A stretch of DNA of 64,000 nt from Candidatus Obscuribacterales bacterium. GTDB lineage: Bacteria > Cyanobacteriota > Vampirovibrionia > Obscuribacterales > Obscuribacteraceae. The stretch lies in the NCBI GenBank assembly GCA_021732085.1, contig JAKFVQ010000022.1:1-64000 (forward strand), given 5' to 3'. The translations under genes and the position numbers were made by a program. Positions 18,288-26,307 of the stretch are shown one piece after another (the first letter of the stretch is position 1; the number at the start of each line of letters is the position of its first letter). Below the pieces are notes generated by a model that saw only the letters and a program-made list of their open reading frames with translations, did not search any database and was not told the DNA's origin.

Positions 18288-19832
18288 TTAGCTTCCTTTC
18301 TCGCTTAGGTCGGGTCGTCGTGTTGTCGACTCCCTGGTACCTACATTCATTCTTCTGCGCTGCCAAAGTGAAGTCAATGCTCCCCCAAGTACGAATGCGA
18401 TGGCTATCAGAATTGCAAACTGCGGATTGAAGCCAGCATTTGCTTCGTTTGCACCATGCTCTTCATGCTCGTGCTCGTCGTGACCTTCCTCTGTTGGATG
18501 GGAGAACAGAGCTGTATCTCCTATTGATTTGAGGCGCTGGGCATCCAACTGAAACGCGCCTCTCGTCACGACATTTTGTCCGGCGGAAACTCCGGAAAGA
18601 ATCTCAATTTTGTCTCCATAGCTGTTACCAATCTGAACCGGCGTTGGAACGTACTTCCCGTCAACTTCTACATATACTATGTAGTGTCCTTTGTCAGAGA
18701 TTACGGCATCTCTTGGAAGCGTCACAGCAAAGAACGGCTCAGCCGTCTGGATAGTCAATTCAGCAAACATTCCGGGATGTAACTTGTTCCCATTGTTTGT
18801 TACTTCAACTTTGACTGGTAAGACTCGGGACACAGGGTCTACACTGCTGGAAATGAAAGTCAGTTTCCCTGAAAATGTTTCTTGTGGGAGTGCTGAAACT
18901 TTCACTGATATGGGTTGCCCTATGGAAACTCTCCCCATATCCGATTCATACACATGAGCTGCGGCCCATAGCTTGCTCAAATCTGAAACTTTCGCTAAAG
19001 AAACAGTCGTGTCTACGCTTTGCCCTGGAGTAGCGGAAAGCTCAGTAATTAGTCCTGCCCTAGCTGTACGCACTGGAACATCAGTCATACTTGTTTTATG
19101 CGCGAGCATGCGATCAATGTCGGACGCAGTTAGTCCTAGCTGAGTAAGACGCTGTCTCAGCGCCTGAACGCTTACTCCCAACTTGCTTCTCAGGGCTGCA
19201 AGTGAAGCATCACGTGTTTGGCGTGCAACCTTGAGCTTATTCTCTGCTAGCTCGTACTCTGCTTTGGTCGATTCCATCTGCTTTCGAGACGTGATTTTTT
19301 CGTGAAACAACAGAGTATCGCGTTTGAAGTTCGCTTCGGCCAGGTCTTTCTGAGTTTTCGTCTGTGAAACTTCTCCATCAAGCTCTGCCGTACGCATTTT
19401 TATTTCGGCTTCAATTGATGTTTTCTCACTTACTATCTGCGCACCAATTTGCTGCAAGTCAGGGCTGCTCAGCGATAAAAGCGTTTCACCCGCTTTGACG
19501 TAATCGCCTAGACGCACGAATACATGCGAAACGCGCCCGGCAGTCTGCGAATGCTGAGTGTACTCTTGTGTTGGTATTGCTTCAATCCGCCCGCTTGTGT
19601 TGATTCGCCTGGGCACAGCGTGCTTGGCGACGGTTTCTACCTGAAGCCCAATTGCTGACTTTCCTTCTTCAGTAAGCTCAATTGAGCCTCCCGTTGCACC
19701 CGTGTGCTCGGAATGCTCATCATCAGCAAATACTGGACTCGCTACTAAAGCAAATCCAAGCGCCAGTCGTATGAAAATGTTTATTCTTGCCTGAAACAAC
19801 TTGGCATTCCATTGATTAACATATAACATCAT
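18288..19832 (-). CDS. RND periplasmic adaptor (CzcB/CusB family)
   Basis: Up to 514 residues. A signal peptide ends near ASPVFADD, followed by a His-rich start (DDEHSEHTG). The body has the barrel-sandwich, long coiled-coil hairpin (about 130-210) and beta-barrel regions of membrane fusion proteins, with GQSVDTTVSLAKVSDLSKLW typical of the family. Near the C terminus a second His/Glu-rich stretch (EEGHDEHEHEEHG) could bind metal, followed by an unusual C-terminal membrane helix (FAILIAIAFVLGGALTSLW) and a basic tail. The annotated start ATG-ATG at 19832 lies inside the operator and lacks a clear ribosome site, so translation may begin further in. Confidence 0.88.
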   Translation of the reverse strand: MMLYVNQWNAKLFQARINIFIRLALGFALVASPVFADDEHSEHTGATGGSIELTEEGKSAIGLQVETVAKHAVPRRINTSGRIEAIPTQEYTQHSQTAGRVSHVFVRLGDYVKAGETLLSLSSPDLQQIGAQIVSEKTSIEAEIKMRTAELDGEVSQTKTQKDLAEANFKRDTLLFHEKITSRKQMESTKAEYELAENKLKVARQTRDASLAALRSKLGVSVQALRQRLTQLGLTASDIDRMLAHKTSMTDVPVRTARAGLITELSATPGQSVDTTVSLAKVSDLSKLWAAAHVYESDMGRVSIGQPISVKVSALPQETFSGKLTFISSSVDPVSRVLPVKVEVTNNGNKLHPGMFAELTIQTAEPFFAVTLPRDAVISDKGHYIVYVEVDGKYVPTPVQIGNSYGDKIEILSGVSAGQNVVTRGAFQLDAQRLKSIGDTALFSHPTEEGHDEHEHEEHGANEANAGFNPQFAILIAIAFVLGGALTSLWQRRRMNVGTRESTTRRPDLSEKGS

Positions 19833-19853
19833 ATCATTAATTGCTGATATGAT
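19828..19853. promoter_or_regulatory. Operator of the ArsR/CmtR-type regulator
   Basis: A perfect 9-bp inverted repeat ATCATATCA (19828-19836) and TGATATGAT (19845-19853) with an 8-base spacer lies in the 49-bp gap between the divergent adaptor and regulator genes. AT-rich imperfect or perfect 9-10 bp palindromes between divergent genes are typical ArsR/SmtB operators. One half overlaps the presumed adaptor start, so binding would block that promoter or its initiation region. Confidence 0.7.
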
Positions 19854-19881
19854 AGCAAGGTAGCGCTAGGGAGTCGGGTGA

Positions 19882-20229
19882 ATGCAATTCAGTGCTGTAG
19901 CTATTAAAGCCAAGCTATTTCGTGGCTTTTCAGACAACTCCAGGTTGATGATTCTTGAATGCCTACGAAATGACCGTGTTACGGTTTCGCAAATAGTTGA
20001 CCTGACTGGTCTCAGTCAATCCAACGTTTCGAATCATTTGTCGTGCCTTAAAGACTGCGGGCTTGTAAAAGGCGAACAGAATGGACGTTACATTTATTAC
20101 TCATATACAGATGAGCGGATTGGTAGTTTCCTTCAACTTGCAGATGCGGTGGTAGCTGATTTGGCGAAGGGCTTTTATGAATGTACGCGCTACGAAGAGG
20201 AGAAGAATGAAAAGCTCTGCAGTTCCTGA
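19882..20229 (+). CDS. ArsR/SmtB-family metal sensor, CmtR-like
   Basis: 115 residues with the winged helix-turn-helix of ArsR repressors: VSQIVDLTGLSQSNVSNHL is the recognition region. The next segment HLSCLKDCGLV puts Cys55 and Cys59 at the spacing of Cys57/Cys61 in mycobacterial CmtR, and Cys101 near the C terminus matches CmtR Cys102; these three ligate Cd(II)/Pb(II) there. It should repress the divergent efflux operon and itself through the palindrome upstream, releasing on metal binding. Another Cys at 113 and Cys27 are present. The adjacent CDF-like transporter gene overlaps its 3' end and is likely co-regulated. Confidence 0.88.
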   Translation: MQFSAVAIKAKLFRGFSDNSRLMILECLRNDRVTVSQIVDLTGLSQSNVSNHLSCLKDCGLVKGEQNGRYIYYSYTDERIGSFLQLADAVVADLAKGFYECTRYEEEKNEKLCSS

Positions 20230-20881
20230 TTCACAAAATCTGCCGTTAGATAGCGAGCGATTGCTTCTTCTGCGAAAGGGGCGAAACTTAACGCTTTTTA
20301 CTATCGCCTGGAATGTTATTGAAGGAATAATTGCAATCAGTGCAGGGGTGGTTGCGAACTCGGTTGCCCTCATTAGTTTCGGTGTCGATTCGTTTGTTGA
20401 AACATCAAGTGCTGTTGCGGTATCTTGGCGGCTTTCCGATGAGATAAAACATCAGTCAAGCGAGCGAGCCGAATCAATTGAGAAAACTGCCTCTAAGATT
20501 ACGGGCACCATTCTCCTGCTGTTAGCTATCTATATTGTAATCGACGCTGGACGACGGTTTTTCGGTTTCGGCGAACCAGCAGACAAGAGTGTTGTTGGCA
20601 TGGTTCTCACCGCGATATCTGTTGTCGTTATGCCAATCGTTGCGCGAGCCAAGTTGAAAGTTGCCAAAGCAATCAACAGTCGCTCTCTTCGAGCAGATGC
20701 AATCGAAACTATTGCTTGTACTTGGCTTTCGCTAGCAACCTTAATTGGATTGGGGTTGAATGCCATTTTGGGTTGGGCGTGGGCAGATCCCTTAGCTGCA
20801 CTACTGGTGGTGCCTCTTGTAGTCAAGGAAGGACTAGAGGCACTCAGAGGAGAGCACTGCTGCGGCTGTAGCGGCGAGTAA
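20207..20881 (+). CDS. Cation diffusion facilitator-like transporter
   Basis: 224 residues from ATG 20207 (GAGGAG just upstream); an earlier in-frame ATG at 20177 lies within the regulator gene. It has about six membrane helices. NSVALISFGVDSFVET in helix 2 and RADAIETIACTWLSL in helix 5 correspond to the metal-site helices of cation diffusion facilitators, but the usual HxxxD ligands read as variants (S...D, A...E), so metal specificity may differ. The cytoplasmic C-terminal domain of classic CDFs is missing; the protein ends EHCCGCSGE with a Cys cluster that could bind metal. It overlaps the sensor gene by 23 bases. Confidence 0.7.
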   Translation: MKSSAVPDSQNLPLDSERLLLLRKGRNLTLFTIAWNVIEGIIAISAGVVANSVALISFGVDSFVETSSAVAVSWRLSDEIKHQSSERAESIEKTASKITGTILLLLAIYIVIDAGRRFFGFGEPADKSVVGMVLTAISVVVMPIVARAKLKVAKAINSRSLRADAIETIACTWLSLATLIGLGLNAILGWAWADPLAALLVVPLVVKEGLEALRGEHCCGCSGE

Positions 20882-20941
20882 TAAAAGATTAGTCGGTTCT
20901 GAGCATGACGTGTCGAAAGCCAGGCAGCAGTCACGCTGCGC

Positions 20942-21466
20942 TTATGCAGCCATCAAGTCGCGTTTGATAGCTGCCGTAGTTACCCTTACGCCTTCATCGC
21001 ACGTCCAGCGGCCGTGTGGGCTGTGAATGTAGTACGACAAGTTCACCATTGTTTTACCATCGGTGACACCGCGCACGGTTACAACTAGTCTTATGAACCG
21101 GTTCTCTGGCTTGAGGCTTTCGCCTGCGCACAACATTTCGGAGAACCTCAACGTCGCCACTATTTTCAGTGAGTTCTGTAGAGGTTGTAAGCTCCAATAG
21201 CTGTCGCTGGCGTGACACTCAACCAGAGTCTCGTACACGGAAGTAAAGGCACGCTCTGGAGAACAGTTGACCATAATGGCTTCTGGATGCTCCAGTGCGT
21301 TATTTGCTTTCTTTTGGAGTGACATGCACCCTGCGAACACGGCGCATGCCGCAATAAATCCAGGCATTAGTCCTGCATTGGGATCTGGTCCGGCGGTGCC
21401 GAACAGAGCACCAACGAGAAGGAATGCAAAGATCGAGAGCGGAATTCCAAATGTGTAGGCTAGCAT
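20942..21466 (-). CDS. Small membrane protein of unknown function
   Basis: 174 residues, ATG 21466 with AAGGAGA upstream on the minus strand. Two hydrophobic helices occupy residues 3-26 and 33-50, followed by a soluble domain of about 120 residues with a strand-rich pattern (FIRLVVTVRGV; MVNLSYYIHSP). No family recognised. The arrangement, an anchored alpha/beta domain, suggests a periplasmic or cytoplasmic sensor-like or lipid-binding domain, without further support. Confidence 0.55.
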   Translation of the reverse strand: MLAYTFGIPLSIFAFLLVGALFGTAGPDPNAGLMPGFIAACAVFAGCMSLQKKANNALEHPEAIMVNCSPERAFTSVYETLVECHASDSYWSLQPLQNSLKIVATLRFSEMLCAGESLKPENRFIRLVVTVRGVTDGKTMVNLSYYIHSPHGRWTCDEGVRVTTAAIKRDLMAA

Positions 21467-21537
21467 AGATGAATCTCCTTGCTATGAAAAAACTCTTGAC
21501 ACGACATCTTCGAAGAAACGCACCGAAATCCGGCGCC

Positions 21538-21693
21538 TTATACGTGAGGAAATAGTTCGGATAACGAAAATATCCAACCACTGTTCACGAGATAAATTGC
21601 CGCCTCGGCATGTTCTCCGTTGTGTTTGCTCATAACGTAGAAACTGGCAATAAAGACTATCGCGCTCAAAACTCGAATAAGGACAATGACCAT
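21538..21693 (-). CDS. Very small membrane protein
   Basis: 51 residues from ATG 21693, preceded by GAGGTGAAACT. One N-terminal hydrophobic helix (MVIVLIRVLSAIVFIASFYV) and a short polar tail. A longer reading from TTG 21876 adds 61 low-complexity residues and is less likely. Function unknown. Confidence 0.4.
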   Translation of the reverse strand: MVIVLIRVLSAIVFIASFYVMSKHNGEHAEAAIYLVNSGWIFSLSELFPHV

Positions 21694-22555
21694 AGTTTCA
21701 CCTCGGTATTGAATACAAATACAGCAAGCCTTGCGACTTGCTGCATTTCCCATCGACAGGAGAACGGAGCCAAGATTGCCTACACTGCTAGCACTTCTTC
21801 CAGAGCCGGACGTACCTGCAACACTGAAATTCTGACCGTGAGTAGCGTTAAAACCACTGAGTTTTGGTTCAGACAATTTACTTGCTCCATCGGCTTTCTC
21901 CTCTTAATCAACCAAAGCACGTTCGCTTCAGCTGGACAAAAAGCGATCTGGTTAGATCGCGTAAGAAAAGGCTGACTTCATATCAGCCGTAAAGAAACAG
22001 CGTACGCTAAATTTCCTACGACCGTATCTAGAAGTTACCGCAATGCACTGACTTTCGACGGGGCGTCACTCTTTGAGACATCATGTGGTTTTTGCCACGT
22101 CTCACCTTCTTCAATATACCTCTCAAGTTTGAAATTTATCTGAAAATTCCGCTTGCAAAGGTCATGTCCTGAAATGCCGAAAGTCACTGTCCATGGGCTT
22201 AAGAAAAGATGAACGCCTGGCGAAGCCTATGCAGCAAATGGTTCCAAGAGTCATGCATTTTCATGACCAAATGACCGGGAATTTCCCAATTTTTTTCAGA
22301 CTTCCCGTGGAAAAATAGATACACGATCAGAGAATCGTTGAAAGGCGTTCTCTAGATTTGGTGGGAGGCGGAAGAAATCCGCCGCTAATCCCAAAGAGAA
22401 CGCCCAAACTTTGAACCTGGAACAGGACAGCTTCTTGAAGAGAAAATACCCGTGAGTGGTAGTTTCTTGTTCTTCTTTGTCGGACTGCAATTTCTGCAGT
22501 TCGATTTTTTGACGAGCGCCATTTGCTTGGCGTTCAATTTTATGGAGGCAAAACT
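21694..22555. other. Intergenic stretch without a convincing gene
   Basis: I find no protein-coding frame I would defend here. A short hairpin GGCGGA-AGAAA-TCCGCC lies near 22367-22383 but has no following T run. The last 50 bases hold the ribosome site of the next gene (GGAGG at 22544-22548). Its promoter must lie here, but no strong -35/-10 pair stands out. Confidence 0.35.
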
Positions 22556-23848
22556 ATGAGCTGGGAACATGATTTGCGTCTTGGACGCGAAGCGTTATCT
22601 ACATCTCAATTAGAGGTCGCAGAAGGGCGGCTTCGTTCCGCGTTAGCTACTGCATCTGGTGAATTCTGGTATCCCGTTGAGGAGATGGCAGAGATTCAGT
22701 CAGCACTTGCAGAAGCGTTGTTTCTGAAGGGTTGTTATGCGGAAGCAAAGCAACTCTTCGAAGATTCCGAAGATTACTTCGGAAAGGCGGCGGACTCAAT
22801 CGAAGGTATGTGCAGGACTATCAATTGGTACGGGCTTGCTGAAATCTACATTCAGCAAGCTGAATCGAAAGAGAAGGCTCTGAATTTTTTCAAGAAGGCT
22901 GCTGTAAATCTCAGGATATGCACTGATTACAGGCAACTTTACTTGAAGCGCGCCAACGCGTTTATCAATGACGTTGCCGAGAAGCCAATGCTGCCCTGGG
23001 AGAAAGCTGAAACGATGCGTTCCCAAGAATTGAAGCAGGTCACCGAATTGATTTCGGTTCCTGCCGATATGCCACAAGATCTGGTCAATCGCTATGTGGA
23101 ATGGGAATCGCTACTTGAGCAGTCTGGTAACTGCCGTGCGAAAGAGACTCCGGAGGACACTCTGGAAGCTTATAAGCTGGCAAACAAGGCGCTTGAGTTG
23201 GCGACGACGCTCTTTCCGATGCATCACTCAGCTTCCGCATTAACCATCATGGCAATGGCATCGGCTTCCGGTGCTATGCGCATGCTCAAGCAAGCAGAGG
23301 ATCTCTTTTTGTGCGCAATAGAAATCTTCGAGCAGGTTGAGGGAGAGGATAGTGTGGAGGCTGCAATTGCTAAGCTCAATTTTGCACATTTCTATCGCAA
23401 GGCAGAGACGTACGAAATGGCGGATATTCAATTCCGCAGCGCAGGAGAAATCCTGTATGAGCATGCAGATGTCGATCAGGAGTCGTTTCAACAAAACGCT
23501 ACAGTGTTCGGCGAAATGCTTGCTGCATGGAAAGCCATGCGGCAGGCACAGTCCCTTCTCCACCAAGGAAAGGAAAAGGAAATTGCGCAAGAGTATGATG
23601 CAGCTCTCGTTAGCTACATGCAGGCTCAGCGCAAATTGTCCGATCACTTTCCCACCAGTCATCGTACTAGTTTGCTCGTGCAAGAATCGATCAAGCGGGT
23701 TTATGAGAACTGTGGGTGGTCCGAGGAGGCTCAAAAGCTTTCCAAAGAAATCGAAGCTTGCAAGTCAAAACTTGCTGTGCAAGAGATTGCTTGGGCGAAA
23801 GCGATTGACGCAGCACCAACTTTAGCGATAGCTAAGAAGGCGGCATAA
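22556..23848 (+). CDS. TPR-repeat protein (paralogue 1)
   Basis: 430 residues from ATG 22556 with a strong GGAGG ribosome site. It starts MSWEHDLRLGREAL and is helical throughout, with TPR-like pairs such as EALFLKGCYAEAKQLFEDSE, AEDLFLCAIEIFEQVEGED and AHFYRKAETYEMADIQFRSA. No signal peptide or membrane helix. It is paralogous to the next gene (MMWEHEINEGRLAL start and the same helix order), yet each has its own ribosome site and terminator. TPR proteins mediate protein contacts; the partners here are unknown. It lies between the metal cargo and the defence island. Confidence 0.7.
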   Translation: MSWEHDLRLGREALSTSQLEVAEGRLRSALATASGEFWYPVEEMAEIQSALAEALFLKGCYAEAKQLFEDSEDYFGKAADSIEGMCRTINWYGLAEIYIQQAESKEKALNFFKKAAVNLRICTDYRQLYLKRANAFINDVAEKPMLPWEKAETMRSQELKQVTELISVPADMPQDLVNRYVEWESLLEQSGNCRAKETPEDTLEAYKLANKALELATTLFPMHHSASALTIMAMASASGAMRMLKQAEDLFLCAIEIFEQVEGEDSVEAAIAKLNFAHFYRKAETYEMADIQFRSAGEILYEHADVDQESFQQNATVFGEMLAAWKAMRQAQSLLHQGKEKEIAQEYDAALVSYMQAQRKLSDHFPTSHRTSLLVQESIKRVYENCGWSEEAQKLSKEIEACKSKLAVQEIAWAKAIDAAPTLAIAKKAA

Positions 23849-23922
23849 ATGATTCTGATTCTGGGTTCTGTGGGTGGTACGCCACCCACTCTGACGAGAA
23901 CTCATTTGGAGCAGCTTTCAAC

Positions 23923-23944
23923 AACGAGCTACGGCTCGTTTTTT
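23923..23944 (+). terminator. Rho-independent terminator
   Basis: AACGAGC-TACG-GCTCGTT is a perfect 7-bp stem with a tetraloop followed by TTTT, about 75 bases after the first TPR gene. A second perfect hairpin without a T run (GTGGGTGG/CCACCCAC, 23870-23889) precedes it. Confidence 0.8.
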
Positions 23945-24000
23945 CGTGTCTGCAATATCTGCGAGACACTTATGAGAACAACATTAGGAGAACCAAACCT

Positions 24001-25281
24001 ATGATGTGGGAGCACGAGATCAACGAAGGACGACTTGCATTACTGAGCCATGATTACGACCTGGCTGAGGACTGCTTCCTTCTGGCTTTACGTTATCTAA
24101 CCGATGGCGAGGATGTTAGGGATGTTTGGAGTGACTTCATTCCAAAGACTCAAGCCTTGCTCGGCGAAACGTTGTTTCTACAGAAGAACTATGCGGAAGC
24201 ATGGAACTACTTGGAGAAAGCTGAGAGATACTATCGCAGTTATTTCTCAGTAGATAAGTACAGCAAAGCGATCACCGAATATTGTCTGGCGGAGATCAAT
24301 CTCCACTATGGCAATTACGATGTAGCTATGCGTTATTTCAGCTCAGCTGCTCCAAATCTTGAATGCCAATTTCACCCCGAGCACAGGTATTGCCGACGCA
24401 CAGCGGAAATGCTCGGACCGGATCGTGAAATCGAAAGCATAGACACTTTGGAATTCGCACAAAAGAGCGCTAACGATTTTATCGCTAGCCTGATTGAGAG
24501 CGATTCACAGGTCGATGATTGTAAGAGCACAATTGACGGTTGGATTCAGTATGCTGAGGAGTCTTTCGCGAAGGGAACTCCGCGATGGACTTTCGAAGCA
24601 TATGTGTCCTTGAATCATGCGTTGTCTCTGACAACTTATTGCGAGTCACACTTTGACACGCACTATGAGTCAATTCTTGCTCGAATGTCGGAACTTGCAA
24701 TAATCATGCGCTGCGATCAACTCGCAACGCGACTTGCACATGCAGTGGTCGCAATCAATGTGGCTAAGTATGGCGAGGATTATGAAGGTACGGCAAAGAG
24801 CAAGGCGCTCCTAGCGACAGTCTATGCACAGCGTGGTCAGCTGCAGATTGCAGAATCGTTTTTTGAGTCCGCTTTGCGAACTCTGGAACGAGATGGAACA
24901 TCTGCGGAGAGGATCATTCCTGAAGCATTCTTGGTGTATTGGAAGCTACGGGAGTATCGTGATTGCTTAGAGTTTGCCGACGCAAAAATCGGCGAGGCAG
25001 GCTCTCATTTTGAACAAGGCAAATTCAGACAGGCACGCAGATGCCTGGAGAAGGCAAGGCGCAAAATGAATAGTGTGTTTCCAGCGAATGCTGAGCAACT
25101 TCTAGCAGTGCAGCAATGCCTGCTGGAGGTCTATCAGCGGCTGGGTGCTGTTGAGTTGGTGCGAAAGACGAAATCTGACATCGCATTGATCGAGCAGCAG
25201 AAGCAAGAACTACTTCGGCAGCGACAGGCAGTTTCGAAACAACTGCCGCCCTTAGCTGTGTGGATTGACTATGCCGCATAG
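24001..25281 (+). CDS. TPR-repeat protein (paralogue 2)
   Basis: 426 residues from ATG 24001 (TAGGAGA 10 bases upstream; a second ATG follows directly). It has TPR-like pairs, for example LGETLFLQKNYAEAWNYLEK and LLATVYAQRGQLQIAESFFE, and shares N-terminal sequence and helix order with paralogue 1. No membrane segment. The C terminus is Gln/Lys-rich. The pair probably arose by duplication. No known defence or transfer system can be assigned from sequence alone. Confidence 0.7.
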   Translation: MMWEHEINEGRLALLSHDYDLAEDCFLLALRYLTDGEDVRDVWSDFIPKTQALLGETLFLQKNYAEAWNYLEKAERYYRSYFSVDKYSKAITEYCLAEINLHYGNYDVAMRYFSSAAPNLECQFHPEHRYCRRTAEMLGPDREIESIDTLEFAQKSANDFIASLIESDSQVDDCKSTIDGWIQYAEESFAKGTPRWTFEAYVSLNHALSLTTYCESHFDTHYESILARMSELAIIMRCDQLATRLAHAVVAINVAKYGEDYEGTAKSKALLATVYAQRGQLQIAESFFESALRTLERDGTSAERIIPEAFLVYWKLREYRDCLEFADAKIGEAGSHFEQGKFRQARRCLEKARRKMNSVFPANAEQLLAVQQCLLEVYQRLGAVELVRKTKSDIALIEQQKQELLRQRQAVSKQLPPLAVWIDYAA

Positions 25282-25312
25282 CTAATGACTGAGTAATTCT
25301 CGTCAGAACCAG

Positions 25313-25343
25313 AAGTGCCCCGCTTAATTGCGGGGCACTTTTT
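25313..25343 (+). terminator. Rho-independent terminator
   Basis: An 11-bp perfect stem AAGTGCCCCGC / GCGGGGCACTT with a 6-base loop and a run of Ts, 31 bases after the second TPR gene. It isolates the TPR gene from the defence operon downstream. Confidence 0.9.
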
Positions 25344-25470
25344 GGCTTTAAATTCAACAGCGCTCCATGACTTTCGGTAGATATTCTAAGATAAGGAAAA
25401 CCGCCGACAGGTATAATAACCGGCGAATGTCGCAACCGTCGAGGGTTTCTCCAAAGGACGCTGCCAGAGA

Positions 25471-26307
25471 ATGCCATTTACATCGGCTCACATACCTTGG
25501 TTCATTGACACAAAGACGAAGCTGAGAACCAGCTGCGGCAAAGAGGTCGGCGTCTGGGAGTTTCGTCATGTGGCCGATGCGAAAATCTTATCTTCATGGG
25601 CCAAACACTTTAGGAACCACTATTGCTTGGATACAAACATAGATAAGCTGCGAGGGAAGCGTACCAAACAGGATTATCTAAACAGCATAAAACTCCCAAG
25701 TGATTCAACTAACTTAGGCCCAGCTGTTCGAGCAGGAGACTTTGGGGAGATCTTGGTTGCCGATTACTTGCAGTGGATTTTGGAGTATTGGGTTCCACGA
25801 GTTCGATGGGGAGCAAAACCTACGAAGGATGAATCGCCCAAAGGCAGTGACGTTATTGGGTTTCAAATTGTTGAAAAGGGACAAATCTCTGAGAAGGATG
25901 TTCTTGCGGTTTTCGAAACAAAAACAAAATTCTCAGCTAGCAAGACGAATAGACTGCAGGACGCTGTCAATGACTCAGCCAAAGACCACCTTCGAATTGA
26001 TGAGTCTCTCAATTACATCAAGCAAAGATTGCTGGAGCAGGGGCAGGATGACCAAGCAGAAGTGGTCAGTCGTTTTCAGAATCCTGTGGATACTCCACAC
26101 AAGGAACTGTATGGTGCTGTAGCACTAATATCGGACGAGTTCTATGATCAAAATGAGATCGTTAATGTCGATACTGGAAAAATCCAGCGGAATGGAAAAG
26201 TCTCCGAGCATCCCAAAAGGGACCGGTTGTCGCTTCTGGTGATAAAAGGATCGGACATGATGAAGTTAGTGCATGAGCTCTACAGGAGGGCAGCAGATGA
26301 AGCCTAG
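25471..26307 (+). CDS. hamA: Hachiman defence nuclease HamA
   Basis: 278 residues, matching the DUF1837/HamA pattern: VRAGDFGEILVADYLQWIL (the GDFGE helix), then KGSDVIGF (D127) and VLAVFETKTKF (E149, K151), the D...E-x-K site of the PD-(D/E)XK-like nuclease. The helicase gene overlaps its 3' end by 11 bases, the gene order known for Hachiman. In characterised Hachiman systems HamA is held inactive by the HamB helicase and degrades DNA when HamB senses damaged or unwound DNA during phage infection. A strong terminator upstream means it has its own promoter. Confidence 0.85.
   Translation: MPFTSAHIPWFIDTKTKLRTSCGKEVGVWEFRHVADAKILSSWAKHFRNHYCLDTNIDKLRGKRTKQDYLNSIKLPSDSTNLGPAVRAGDFGEILVADYLQWILEYWVPRVRWGAKPTKDESPKGSDVIGFQIVEKGQISEKDVLAVFETKTKFSASKTNRLQDAVNDSAKDHLRIDESLNYIKQRLLEQGQDDQAEVVSRFQNPVDTPHKELYGAVALISDEFYDQNEIVNVDTGKIQRNGKVSEHPKRDRLSLLVIKGSDMMKLVHELYRRAADEA

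Noticed and set aside
21538-21876. 112-residue reading of the small membrane protein
   Set aside because: The added N-terminal 61 residues are low-complexity, and the internal ATG has a better ribosome site.
23870-23889. Perfect hairpin GTGGGTGG/CCACCCAC as a terminator
   Set aside because: No T run; the real terminator lies 35 bases further on.
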